From Candidatus Bipolaricaulota bacterium (GTDB taxonomy: Bacteria > Bipolaricaulota > Bipolaricaulia > Bipolaricaulales > Bipolaricaulaceae): a stretch of DNA of 14,564 bases. The stretch is from the NCBI GenBank assembly GCA_021159405.1, contig JAGGRX010000151.1:1-14564 (forward strand). Direction: 5' to 3'. Under the pieces are notes generated by a model. It searched no databases. It was given only the letters and a program-made list of their open reading frames with translations, and had not been told where the DNA came from. The number at the start of each line of letters is the position of its first letter. The stretch's first letter is position 1. Below, in pieces: positions 1 through 5,704 of this stretch. The position numbers and the translations under genes were made by a program.

Positions 1-98
1 AGATCCTGGGCGTGCCGGTGGAGCTTACAATCGATCCGCGGCAGGGGGTTTGTGTGCTCCATTTTCGCGAGCCTCAAGCGCGCGCCACGCGCACGTAA
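1..98 (+). CDS. C-terminal fragment of an unrecognised protein
   Basis: Only the last 31 codons are inside the window, in the frame starting at base 3, with a TAA stop at 96-98. The visible residues include ILGVPVELTIDPRQGVCVLH, an alternating polar/hydrophobic pattern typical of a beta strand pair at the end of a compact domain, followed by a basic, Arg/Ala-rich tail. The other two plus frames read through as Arg/Ser-rich sequence that looks non-coding, which supports this choice. No family can be assigned from so little. The gene converges on the next one, with only six bases between the two stop codons. No terminator with a U-tract is visible between them. Confidence 0.5.
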   Translation, partial: ILGVPVELTIDPRQGVCVLHFREPQARATRT

Positions 99-104
99 CA
101 GGAG

Positions 105-575
105 CTAAGGGTCAGAGGTCCCCCAGTTGAAGCCCACTGTGGCACCGATCGCCGGTGCGAGGGCTATTGCGGCCATGCCCATGGCCTCAACGAAGGGGTC
201 TTCCAACTCGAATGGTCCCAGACTGTAAAGCAAGGGCTCAGTAAACAGGCCCACGAGCCCGCCCACAAGCGCCCCGAGCACGCACCCTGGGGTATTCCCC
301 GTAACCCCAAACAGGTTTCCGGCGCCGATCACCCCCAGGCTTGCCCCAGCCGTGACCCCGCAGGTCATAAATCCCACCACGATGGGCGTCCGCAGCTCCG
401 TAAGATCCATGGCCTCCACGAACGCACCCCCCAACCGGCCTGCCAAAACCACCCCGACCAAGCCTGTCACGCTTCCGGCGACGATCTCGACCGAAAGCGT
501 CGCCGGGGGCACGGCGGCCAGTCCAGTCCCGCTTAAGGCGAGCACCCCTAAAGCCAACGCGAAAACTTTACGCAA
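105..575 (-). CDS. small secreted glycine-rich membrane protein with a two-fold internal repeat
   Basis: No recognised family. I place the start at the TTG at 575: a strong GGAGGTGG ribosome site lies at 588-581 with six-base spacing, and the resulting protein begins MRKVFALALGVLALSGTGLA, a near-ideal signal peptide cleaved after Ala-Ala about 21 residues in. An in-frame ATG at 596 is also possible but overlaps a TATAAT -10 box, so it would lie upstream of the expected transcript start. The mature part (about 135 residues) has hydrophobic Gly/Ala/Val helices with small-residue spacing resembling glycine zippers. It contains two related halves, each with a Val/Gly-rich helix (VAGSVTGLVGVV; VLGALVGGLVGLF) followed by FVEAM and another helix. 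It probably sits in the envelope. The role is unknown. Confidence 0.6.
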   Translation of the reverse strand: MRKVFALALGVLALSGTGLAAVPPATLSVEIVAGSVTGLVGVVLAGRLGGAFVEAMDLTELRTPIVVGFMTCGVTAGASLGVIGAGNLFGVTGNTPGCVLGALVGGLVGLFTEPLLYSLGPFELEDPFVEAMGMAAIALAPAIGATVGFNWGTSDP

Positions 576-594
576 ACGCCCCACCTCCAAAACC

Positions 595-600
595 ATTATA
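595..600 (-). promoter_or_regulatory. -10 box (TATAAT) for the small membrane protein gene
   Basis: A perfect TATAAT is read on the minus strand. With usual spacing, transcription would start near base 588, the first G of the GGAGGTGG ribosome site, giving a leader of about 13 bases before the TTG start at 575. An AT-rich stretch (TTTAAAA) lies 19-20 bases upstream, but no good TTGACA-like -35 is seen. Confidence 0.45.
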
Positions 601-767
601 CACCTCTTGTACAAAGCAGTTTTAAATGGGTGAGGAGCGCACCCGTTCTCCATGCTTGCGACCGAGAGAGCACCGAGGTTATCCCTGCCGTTGGAAGTTG
701 GGGTCAGTCTTTACTTTTGATTCCAAATCGGCTGCTTCAACCTCAGGGCCCGCGGGGGGACAAAACA

Positions 768-781
768 GGAGGTAGCCCTCC
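768..781 (-). terminator. weak hairpin after the sigma-like gene
   Basis: Directly after the TAG stop the minus strand reads GGAGG-GCTA-CCTCC followed by TGTTTTG: a five-base-pair GC stem, a four-base loop and a short T run. The stem is short and the T run poor, so this is at best a weak intrinsic terminator. The rest of 597-781 holds no gene that I can support. Confidence 0.3.
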
Positions 782-1426
782 CTATTTCTTTGGCTCCTTT
801 TCCAGGGCGAGCGTGTGCTCGAGCAACCTCGTCCACAGGTCGGAAAGCCTGTCCAGCGCCTGGGCCAGTCTGATGCGGGCCTGCCAGGGGAATGGGCTGG
901 GGTGCCTGTCCTGAATTCGTTCGGGGTGGAACTCGGGCCTTGAGTCCTCCGCCCGCCGGTCTTGAGAAAGTGAGGTGTAAAGGAAGGCTTCCCGGGCCTT
1001 GAACGCCTCCTTCAACCCCTCATCGGTGAGGTTCAATCGCTGGGCCAACTCCGAAAGGGTGGGAGGACGGCCCAGCTCCCCGGCAAGCTCGTGGTGGGCC
1101 CGGTCTATCTGCTGGCTGAGGAGGCGTAGCCACCGTGGGGGCCTTGGGGGTGGGAACTTCTCCCGAATATGGCTCCTGATCTCCCCCCGGATGAGGTTGC
1201 GGGCGAAGGCAGCAAAATCCCCCGCGCGATCGAGCTCGACGTTGCATACGGCGCTTAAAAGCCCCAGATACCCGGCACGCTCAAGTTCCTCCTGCGAAAG
1301 CCCGCAGCCTGCGAACTCCTTCGCCACCTCCTGTACCAAACTGGCCCCCAGCCGGATGAGCTCGGCCCGCAGTGCGGGATCATCATGGCGCCGCAGCGCA
1401 GCCGCCAGCTCCTGCATCCGGTCCAT
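782..1426 (-). CDS. sigma-70-like protein with regions 2 and 3 but no region 4
   Basis: 214 residues. Residues ~20-90 match sigma region 2 of the SigB/SigF/WhiG type: GYLGLLSAVCNVELDRAGDF, then FARNLIRGEIRSHIRE, the part that in known sigmas binds the polymerase clamp and the -10 element. Residues ~98-153 match region 3, with the hallmark ELGRPPTLSELAQRLNLTDE. Family members usually run to about 240-260 residues and end in a helix-turn-helix region 4 that binds the -35 element. Here only the helix that would precede it remains (RLAQALDRLSDLWTRLLE), and the protein ends in EKEPKK. The other frames downstream show no displaced region 4. The gene starts six bases past the stop of the secreted protein gene, without a strong ribosome site, so the pair is probably translationally coupled. 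It could be a minor sigma, or a sigma relic acting as a polymerase-binding regulator. Confidence 0.8.
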   Translation of the reverse strand: MDRMQELAAALRRHDDPALRAELIRLGASLVQEVAKEFAGCGLSQEELERAGYLGLLSAVCNVELDRAGDFAAFARNLIRGEIRSHIREKFPPPRPPRWLRLLSQQIDRAHHELAGELGRPPTLSELAQRLNLTDEGLKEAFKAREAFLYTSLSQDRRAEDSRPEFHPERIQDRHPSPFPWQARIRLAQALDRLSDLWTRLLEHTLALEKEPKK

Positions 1427-1431
1427 AGGAC

Positions 1432-2343
1432 CTAGAAGGAGAGCACAAACCCTATGACCTCGGATTGAAGCCCGGTGAAGTCAAAACTCGTCCGGGAGTA
1501 AAGCTTGACCCCTGATAAGGTGGCAGAGATGTCGATCTCTTGGGACAGGAATCCCAGGGAATCAAACGAGGTTACCGAGCGTAGCCCCACGGGATCGATG
1601 GTCACCTGCAAGATGAGGTCCGCCCGGTTGAAGGCAAAGGCGGAGTCGATCCATAGCCTGGCTCCAAGCTGGACGGCCGGCTCAGCCCACGTATAGGAAG
1701 CGTGAAGCTGGGCCCAGGCAAAGCCGAGCTCGTCGAAGGAAAACAGGGACTCGGTGCGCAGGCACTCTGAGGCAAACCCCACGTTCATTAACTCTTCGCT
1801 GAACCACCAGCCCGAGACGGCGGTAATGTCCGTCTGCGGGTACTCGTCGATGAGATTGTACAGATCCTTTACCCCAAATCCAGTGATGCTGCGCACGAAG
1901 AAACCGGACCCAAAGTTAAGCCCCAAATCGGCCACGATGCCCACGGTGAAGTTCGGCGTCTGACAGGTCTCGGCCAAGTTCTCCACCAGGACCAGGGCCC
2001 CAAGGTCGAAGGGGCAGCATCCCCCTCTCACCTCAAACCAGTACCGGGAAAAACACGGGTCAAACCGCATTCCTGTAGCCAAGGTCACGTCATCGAGCTT
2101 GACAGAGCACCTCATGTGCTCCGACTCAAGCCCATCCAGGGAGATCACGGTGCGGCTTTCCACACTTGCCCCGGCGAAGGAAAGGGATGAGGTGATGGCA
2201 GTGTCCACGTTCAAGCTCGCAGGGGAAACGGGCGTGAAGGTGAGTTCCACGCCCAAGGCCCCGGAGAGTTCACTCCCCTCCTGAGCCAGCCCCGTTAGAC
2301 CGATCCCGCAGGTCAAAAGCAGCAAAGCGAGCGCCCTTTTCAT
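1432..2343 (-). CDS. secreted beta-rich, outer-membrane-barrel-like protein
   Basis: 303 residues with an N-terminal signal peptide (MKRALALLLLTCGIGLTGLA, cleavage near residue 20). The start is well supported by AAGGAGGTC five bases upstream of the ATG. The mature protein is almost all alternating beta-strand pattern with aromatic residues and ends in VLSF. A terminal Phe is the usual recognition signal of outer-membrane barrels. A strand motif recurs: SRTVISLDGLESE (63-75), SVTSFDSLGFLSQE (256-269) and SRTSFDFTGLQSE (283-295), with a weaker copy SLFSFDELGF (199-208). Six cysteines lie in the mature region (79, 97, 109, 110, 127, 194), enough for disulfides. No known family was recognised. 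It is the first gene of a pair with the sigma-like gene. Confidence 0.7.
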   Translation of the reverse strand: MKRALALLLLTCGIGLTGLAQEGSELSGALGVELTFTPVSPASLNVDTAITSSLSFAGASVESRTVISLDGLESEHMRCSVKLDDVTLATGMRFDPCFSRYWFEVRGGCCPFDLGALVLVENLAETCQTPNFTVGIVADLGLNFGSGFFVRSITGFGVKDLYNLIDEYPQTDITAVSGWWFSEELMNVGFASECLRTESLFSFDELGFAWAQLHASYTWAEPAVQLGARLWIDSAFAFNRADLILQVTIDPVGLRSVTSFDSLGFLSQEIDISATLSGVKLYSRTSFDFTGLQSEVIGFVLSF

Positions 2344-2390
2344 GATCGACCTCCTTGCAAAAGAGGATAGAGGCTAGGAGGCGGGGAGGC

Positions 2391-2435
2391 GAGAAGAAAA
2401 TGGGGGCGGCCCGACCGTCTTTGTCCAGGCCGCCC
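2391..2435 (-). terminator. intrinsic terminator after the GTPase-like gene
   Basis: An eight-base-pair perfect stem, GGGCGGCC (2404-2411) with GGCCGCCC (2428-2435), encloses a 16-base loop. On the minus strand it is followed by CCCATTTTCTTCTC, a U-rich run. It lies just past the stop of the minus-strand gene ending at 2447 and about 50 bases before the next start, so it should separate the two transcription units. Confidence 0.75.
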
Positions 2436-2446
2436 GGGACCCTTGT

Positions 2447-3757
2447 CTAAAGCAAGGGGGTCAATACATCCTCCAGCGTGGGACGTCCGATCTCCTGAAG
2501 CTCATAACGCACGCGAGTGGCCGGACGGGCCAGGTCTATGAGCCGGCGGAGGTCGATCGGGGTAGCGATGACCACGGCATCACACGGCACCTTGGCGATG
2601 GTGGCAGCCAGTTCCTGGACCTGTCTTTCACCGTATCCCATGGCCGGCAGCACGCAGTCAAGGTGTGGGTAGCGGGAGTAGGTCTCCGCGATCGAGCCGA
2701 CCGCGTAGGGCCTGGGGTCCACGAGCTGGGCCCCCAGCTTCCTGGCCACCACCGCCCCGGCCCCGAACGGCATCTCCCCATGGGTAACCGTGGGACCGTC
2801 TTCCACCACCAAGACGCGCTTTCCGGCGATGAGCTCGGGCGACTCCACGGTGATCGGGGAAGCGGCCTCCACCACTTTGGCCCTCGGGTTGAGCTCGGCG
2901 AGGGAGGCCCTCAGGCGCTCGATCTCTTCAAGCGAGGCGGAATCGACCTTGTTGATCACCACCACGTCCGCCTGGCGGATGTTGACCGAGCCGGGCCAAT
3001 AAGTGCGTTCGTGCCCCGCCCGCAAGGGGTCGGCCACCACGATGAGGAGATCTGGCTTGTAGAAGGGCATATCGTTGTTGCCCCCGTCCCACAGGATGAC
3101 GTCCGCCTCCTTTTCCGCCTGCCTTAAGATGGCCTCGTAGTCAACCCCGGCGAACACCACGTTCCCCCGGTCGATGTGGGGCTCGTACTCCTCCCGTTCC
3201 TCGATGGTGCACTGGGCGCGGTCCATGTCCTCGTAGGAGGCGAACCTCTGAACCGCTTGGGCGGCGAGGTTCCCATAGGGCATGGGGTGTCGCACCACCG
3301 CCACCTTCTTCCCGTGGGCCTTTAGGATCTCCGCCACCCTGCGGGTGGTTTGGGACTTGCCGCATCCGGTGCGGACCGCGCACACAGCCACCACGGGCTT
3401 TTTCGCCACAAGCTGGGTGGAGCCGGGTCCCAAAAGCCAGAAGTCCGCCCCGGCTGCCACGGCCGTGGCGGCGCGATCCATTAAGTACTGATGGGAGATG
3501 TCCGAGTAGGAGAACACCACCACATCTACCCGGTGCTCCCGCACTAGGGCCGGAAGGCGCTCCTCCGGCTCGATGGGAATGCCCTGTGGATAAAGGCGGC
3601 CGGCCAGCTCCGGAGGGTACCGTCTCCCCTCTATTCCGGGGATCTGAGTAGCGGTAAAGGCAACTACTTCGTAGGCTTCATTGTCACGGAAATAGACATT
3701 AAAATTATGAAAATCCCTGCCGGCAGCGCCCATGATGATGACCTTGGTCCTACGCAT
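2447..3757 (-). CDS. GTPase-like protein of the cyclic 2,3-diphosphoglycerate synthetase family
   Basis: 436 residues, full length for the family. In Methanothermus fervidus the founding enzyme closes 2,3-diphosphoglycerate into the cyclic form with ATP. Bacterial members are common, often labelled simply GTPase, and their reaction is unproven. Visible features: an N-terminal Rossmann-like start (KVIIMGAAGRDFHNFNVYFR), the family P-loop CAVRTGCGKSQTTRR (126-140), EEREEYEPHI (187-196), the acidic WDGGNND (223-229), NKVD (269-272, like the G4 base-recognition motif), and conserved VEDGPTVTHGEMPFGAG (318-334) and DPRPYAVGSI (347-356). The start ATG has GAGGTGAT five bases upstream. The protein should be soluble and cytoplasmic. 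The gene is a single unit with its own TATAAT promoter and a terminator. Family assignment is firm; catalytic activity is inference. Confidence 0.85.
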   Translation of the reverse strand: MRRTKVIIMGAAGRDFHNFNVYFRDNEAYEVVAFTATQIPGIEGRRYPPELAGRLYPQGIPIEPEERLPALVREHRVDVVVFSYSDISHQYLMDRAATAVAAGADFWLLGPGSTQLVAKKPVVAVCAVRTGCGKSQTTRRVAEILKAHGKKVAVVRHPMPYGNLAAQAVQRFASYEDMDRAQCTIEEREEYEPHIDRGNVVFAGVDYEAILRQAEKEADVILWDGGNNDMPFYKPDLLIVVADPLRAGHERTYWPGSVNIRQADVVVINKVDSASLEEIERLRASLAELNPRAKVVEAASPITVESPELIAGKRVLVVEDGPTVTHGEMPFGAGAVVARKLGAQLVDPRPYAVGSIAETYSRYPHLDCVLPAMGYGERQVQELAATIAKVPCDAVVIATPIDLRRLIDLARPATRVRYELQEIGRPTLEDVLTPLL

Positions 3758-3793
3758 GTGATCACCTCGAAATTTGGTAGGTTTCCGTACCCC

Positions 3794-3799
3794 ATTATA
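3794..3799 (-). promoter_or_regulatory. -10 box (TATAAT) of the GTPase-like gene
   Basis: A perfect TATAAT on the minus strand predicts a start near 3787 and a leader of about 30 bases that contains the GAGGTGAT ribosome site. The -35 is weak (TTCGCC at 18-base spacing). A copy of the repeat AGCCGGGGGT overlaps its upstream edge. Confidence 0.5.
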
Positions 3800-3847
3800 G
3801 CCGGGGGTCCCCTCGCAGGCGAATTGGCCCCTGAGGGAGCCGGGGGT
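3799..3847 (+). repeat. 10-bp direct repeat AGCCGGGGGT in the divergent promoter region
   Basis: Two exact copies of AGCCGGGGGT lie at 3799-3808 and 3838-3847, 39 bases apart start to start. The first overlaps the end of the minus-strand -10 box and the second overlaps the first T of the plus-strand -10 box. They could be operator half-sites that co-regulate both divergent genes. In GC-rich DNA chance is also possible. Confidence 0.4.
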
Positions 3848-3852
3848 ATGAT
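3824..3852 (+). promoter_or_regulatory. promoter placed for a leaderless phosphatidyltransferase mRNA
   Basis: A -35 TTGGCC (3824-3829), a 17-base spacer and a -10 TATGAT (3847-3852) lie directly before the ATG at 3859. Counting the last base of the -10 as -7 puts +1 exactly on the A of the ATG. No Shine-Dalgarno sequence precedes the gene, which agrees with leaderless translation. Confidence 0.6.
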
Positions 3853-3858
3853 ACGGTC

Positions 3859-4434
3859 ATGACCTTGGCGAATGCCTTGACACTGTTTCGCGGAGTGCTC
3901 ATCGCTCCCACCACGGCCGCGGTCCTTTTGGGACGACCTCGGATCGCCTTTGCCTGCTTCGCCCTGGCCGGGCTCACGGACGCCGTCGACGGCCTCGTCG
4001 CCAGGACCCGCCATGAGGTCACCTTCACAGGGGCGATGCTCGATCCCACCATGGACAAGCTCCTCTATATGGCCCTGTTTTCTGCCCTTGCCGCAACCGG
4101 GAAACTACCGATCCTCGGCCCGGTGCTTTATGCCATCCCGCAGCTCGGGTTGGGCATCGGCGCATTGGCCCTATGGAGGCGTCGCCGGGAGTTCGCCGCC
4201 CGGTGGCCGGGCAAGGCAGCGGCCGCCCTGACAGCTCTCGCCGTAGCGTGTCTCCTGCTGACTTCTTGGGGAGAAATCCCCTTCTGGATCGCGATCGCCG
4301 CTAACTTCCTTTCCGCCCTGTACTACCTTTTTCAGCAAACCAATCGGAAAACTCGGCTGGAGGAGGCGCCACAAACTCCATCCACTTCCCCGAGCCAGGA
4401 TGGCGAAACCCCAGCCGCCAAGCGTGGAGCATAA
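3859..4434 (+). CDS. CDP-alcohol phosphatidyltransferase (PgsA-like)
   Basis: 191 residues. This integral membrane enzyme family transfers a phosphatidyl group from CDP-diacylglycerol to an alcohol such as glycerol 3-phosphate in phospholipid synthesis. The full catalytic signature D-x2-DG-x2-AR-x8-G-x3-D-x3-D is present: D41, D44-G45, A48-R49, G58, D62, D66. Hydrophobic segments lie around residues 12-40, 69-80, 85-104, 118-136 and 140-158. The exact substrate cannot be read from the motif. PgsA is the likeliest, because the protein is short and starts with the family-like NALTLFRGVLIAP. The last 44 residues (148-191) are encoded opposite the end of the pseudouridine synthase gene. The tail after residue 163 is low-complexity Ser/Thr/Pro/Gln and outside the enzyme core. 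The mRNA is probably leaderless. Confidence 0.85.
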   Translation: MTLANALTLFRGVLIAPTTAAVLLGRPRIAFACFALAGLTDAVDGLVARTRHEVTFTGAMLDPTMDKLLYMALFSALAATGKLPILGPVLYAIPQLGLGIGALALWRRRREFAARWPGKAAAALTALAVACLLLTSWGEIPFWIAIAANFLSALYYLFQQTNRKTRLEEAPQTPSTSPSQDGETPAAKRGA

Positions 4435-5209
4435 GGCGCTCCCCTCCCTTCCCGTACACCGGATCCCCCACCACCGGGTGTCCAATGGCGGAAAGGTGCA
4501 CCCGGATCTGATGGGTGCGCCCGGTGTGGGGTCGGACCAAAAGGAGGGACCGGCCCGCCTTCCTGGCGAGCACGAAGAACTCGGTTTGCGCCTCTTTCCC
4601 TTCCCTGGAAACCCGCATCCGCCAAGGGCGGGACGGGTGCCTGCTCAGCCGGCCTGTGATCTCCCCCTCCTCGGGCTCAAGTTCGCCCTCTACCAGTGCC
4701 AGATACTCCTTTTTGACCTTGCGGCGGCGGAATTGGTCTACGAGCTTTTCCCAGGCCTCCTCCGAACGGGAAAGCACCATCACCCCACTTGTCAGGGCAT
4801 CAAGCCTGTGCACCACCCCAGGCCTCTCCGGGCTACCTCCGGCTAGGGGGCCGCGCTTTTTCAGGATGGCGACCACCGTGGGCTTGTCCCGCCCCTGCCC
4901 GGCCGCATGGACCGGTATCCCTGGGGGCTTGTCGATCACGACGATGGCGGCATCCTCATACAGCACAGGAATCTCCGGCCAGAGAGCCTCCCCAGCTTCG
5001 GGAAGGCTTACCTCCACCACCTGGCCGGGGCGGGCGCGGGCGGCCCCCTTGACGTGGCTTCCGTCCACTTGCACATCTTCCGACCTAAACAGCTCCTTTA
5101 CCACCGCGCGGGGAAGGCCCAGGCGAGCGGCCACAACCCGGTCAAGCCGCATGCCCGCCTCCTCGTCCTTCACCACAAACCGTCGGGGCCGAACCTTTTT
5201 TGTGGGCAT
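4301..5209 (-). CDS. rluD: RluA/RluD-family rRNA pseudouridine synthase
   Basis: 302 residues. It isomerises uridines to pseudouridine in RNA; RluD acts on helix 69 of 23S rRNA, and the exact target here is inferred only. An S4 RNA-binding domain lies at ~18-68 (MRLDRVVAARLGLPRAVVKE). The catalytic motif is HRLDALTSG (134-142) with catalytic Asp137, followed by KKEYLALVEG (166-175) and the RluA-family motif RPHTGRTHQIRVHLS (226-240). I use the ATG at 5209 because the ATG at 5233 lies inside the promoter and adds eight residues outside the family. No ribosome site precedes it. The C-terminal 44 codons overlap the phosphatidyltransferase gene tail-to-tail. Confidence 0.88.
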   Translation of the reverse strand: MPTKKVRPRRFVVKDEEAGMRLDRVVAARLGLPRAVVKELFRSEDVQVDGSHVKGAARARPGQVVEVSLPEAGEALWPEIPVLYEDAAIVVIDKPPGIPVHAAGQGRDKPTVVAILKKRGPLAGGSPERPGVVHRLDALTSGVMVLSRSEEAWEKLVDQFRRRKVKKEYLALVEGELEPEEGEITGRLSRHPSRPWRMRVSREGKEAQTEFFVLARKAGRSLLLVRPHTGRTHQIRVHLSAIGHPVVGDPVYGKGGERLMLHAWRLGFRHPGSGKWMEFVAPPPAEFSDWFAEKGSTGRKGS

Positions 5210-5239
5210 CTTTAGAGCCAAGTATAATGGCAAAAGATG
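5207..5239. promoter_or_regulatory. symmetric bidirectional promoter between rluD-like gene and rimP
   Basis: The plus strand has TATAAT (5223-5228) preceded, 17 bases up, by TTGTGG (5200-5205). The minus strand has TATACT (5226-5221), sharing the same TATA. Predicted starts are near 5235 for rimP (leader about 2 bases) and near 5214 for the pseudouridine synthase (leader about 5 bases). The element is nearly a dyad: CATCTTT (5207-5213) pairs with AAAGATG (5233-5239) and GCCA (5217-5220) with TGGC (5228-5231). Neither gene has a Shine-Dalgarno sequence. Confidence 0.6.
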
Positions 5240-5704
5240 AGCATCTTACGGGAAAAGCTGGACTTGCTTTTGCGCCAGGGCGCCCAGGCGGCCCAGGTGG
5301 AACTGTATCACTGGGAGCTTTCCCGGGCCGGCCCTCGGGCAAGGCTCCTCGTGTATATCGATAGCCCCACTGGGGTCACCGTGGGGGATTGTGAGCGGGC
5401 CAGCCGGGCCATCGAGGCCTTGCTAGATGAGCACGACCCCTTTTCCGGCTCGTACGTGCTTGAGGTGTCATCACCAGGGGTCGAACGGCGCCTGTGGGAG
5501 GAGTGGCATTACCAGCGCGCCCTGGGGAAACGCGTTCGGGTGATAGCTCGCTCCCCTCAAGGGAAGAAAGTCTACGAGGGAAGGCTTGCAAGCGTAGGGG
5601 AAGGGAAGATCGCCGTCGAGCTTGAGGAAGGGCGCATCGAGATCCCCCTCTCTCAGGTGACTCGGGCCCAGCTTTTGTTTGAACCCAAGATGGAGGAGCG
5701 ATGA
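5237..5704 (+). CDS. rimP: ribosome maturation factor RimP
   Basis: 155 residues, normal length. RimP binds the 30S subunit during late assembly. The N-terminal alpha/beta domain carries RARLLVYIDSPTGVTVGDCE (34-53) and the signature YVLEVSSPGVERRL (73-86). A C-terminal Sm-like beta domain follows (~96-150: GKRVRVIA, EGRLASVGEGKIAVELEE, IPLSQVTRAQL). The usual RPL at the end of the signature is RRL here. The start ATG lies eight bases after TATAAT with no ribosome site, so translation should be leaderless or nearly so. The stop overlaps the nusA start as ATGA (5701-5704), the classic rimP-nusA coupling. Confidence 0.93.
   Translation: MSILREKLDLLLRQGAQAAQVELYHWELSRAGPRARLLVYIDSPTGVTVGDCERASRAIEALLDEHDPFSGSYVLEVSSPGVERRLWEEWHYQRALGKRVRVIARSPQGKKVYEGRLASVGEGKIAVELEEGRIEIPLSQVTRAQLLFEPKMEER

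Noticed and set aside
78..92. GCGCG-CCA-CGCGC hairpin near the first stop codon
   Set aside because: Short GC-only stem inside the coding end, with no T run on either strand, so it is not a credible terminator.
600..784. Possible displaced region 4 of the sigma-like protein downstream of its stop
   Set aside because: I translated the downstream minus-strand sequence around the stop in alternative frames and saw no helix-turn-helix-like residues, so a simple frameshift does not explain the missing domain.
2440..2458. CCCTTG/CAAGGG hairpin with the GTPase gene's stop codon in its loop
   Set aside because: Six-base stem without a U-tract, next to a much better terminator; probably chance.
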